14,287 nucleotides of DNA. Source: JBCCRH01 sp039208045 (GTDB lineage: Bacteria; Bacteroidota; Bacteroidia; Chitinophagales; Saprospiraceae). How positions within the stretch are numbered: position 1 is the stretch's first letter; each line of letters opens with the position of its first letter. The notes beneath the pieces are model-generated. The model was not told the DNA's origin and did not search any database. It worked only from the letters and a program-made list of their open reading frames with translations. A program made the translations under genes and the position numbers. The stretch spans positions 1-14,287 of the forward strand of contig JBCCRH010000115.1 in NCBI GenBank assembly GCA_039208045.1, written 5' to 3'. This document shows, piece by piece, positions 14,145 through 14,287 of the stretch.

Positions 14145-14287
14145 GTAGAGGTAGACTTCATTTCTAAGTTTCCATAAAGCACCAAAATTCCCTAACTCTG
14201 TTCCTTGAGGAGGTTTGGGTTATTCTTTGTTGGTGCCCATAACAGTTTTTGATCGAAACTAGGCAGTCCAATTTCCCAGAATCACAA
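14145..14287 (-). other. Possible disrupted 5' part of the large DUF4132 gene
   Basis: On the - strand, 14219-14145 continues the DUF4132 frame with plausible protein sequence (for example Gly-Ala-Leu-Trp-Lys-Leu-Arg-Asn-Glu-Val-Tyr-Leu-Tyr) but lacks a start codon. In a different frame, 14281-14195 reads without stops and also looks protein-like (Phe-Trp-Glu-Ile-Gly-Leu-Pro-Ser-Phe-Asp-Gln). The two frames overlap at 14195-14219 and differ by -1. This would fit an indel or frameshift, but the second frame is itself closed by TGA at 14282-14284, so decay, chance or sequencing error all remain possible. Confidence 0.35.

Noticed and set aside
1..14287. tRNA, rRNA, CRISPR array, complete transposase gene, riboswitch
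   Set aside because: Read through both strands by eye; no cloverleaf, regularly spaced repeats, transposase motifs or known riboswitch core were found.

Overview
The window looks like chromosomal DNA of a Bacteroidota bacterium (Saprospiria- or Cytophagia-like). The gene content is typical of that phylum: a DUF2911 protein, a caspase-domain relic, a PchR-like AraC regulator and YbtPQ-type ABC proteins. Starts are AT-rich with no clear Shine-Dalgarno sequences, and 9 of the genes or fragments can be assigned to families. No rRNA, tRNA, CRISPR array or complete insertion sequence was seen.

Left part (1-7500). A 5'-truncated Crp/Fnr-type regulator is followed by a palindromic, MITE-like non-coding repeat (571-746, with 28-bp imperfect terminal inverted repeats). 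Next comes a two-gene + strand operon: a secreted iron-type (family 1) solute-binding protein and a Cys/His-rich lipoprotein of the luciferase-like DUF5519 family. Convergent to it is a - strand operon of two fused permease/ATPase proteins that resemble the siderophore importers YbtP/YbtQ and IrtA/IrtB. A 112-bp divergent promoter region separates them from an AraC/PchR-like regulator. I infer that these genes form an iron or metal-chelate uptake island controlled by the AraC protein. A second, diverged copy of the same repeat lies just after the regulator in the opposite orientation, so the island is bracketed by inverted copies.

Middle (7500-8990). This is a scar region: a short fragment of a caspase-like (peptidase C14) gene that ends just after its Ser-Gly-His-Gly motif, then a GC-rich structured non-coding block, then an intact secreted DUF2911 protein.

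Right part (8991-14287, all - strand). In transcription order: a large DUF4132 (MolR/YehI-like) protein; a 129-residue beta-grasp-like small protein ending in Val-Gly-Gly; a second, shorter DUF4132 paralogue; and a minimal nucleotidyltransferase whose ATG overlaps the DUF4132 stop by 4 nt. The tight spacing suggests one operon. A ubiquitin/MoaD-like protein with an exposed Gly-Gly end, set between two DUF4132 paralogues and coupled to a nucleotidyltransferase, with a 13-bp inverted repeat just upstream of its start, is the best candidate in the window for an undescribed biochemical system. The 5' end of the first DUF4132 gene is unresolved at the window edge and may contain a frameshift.
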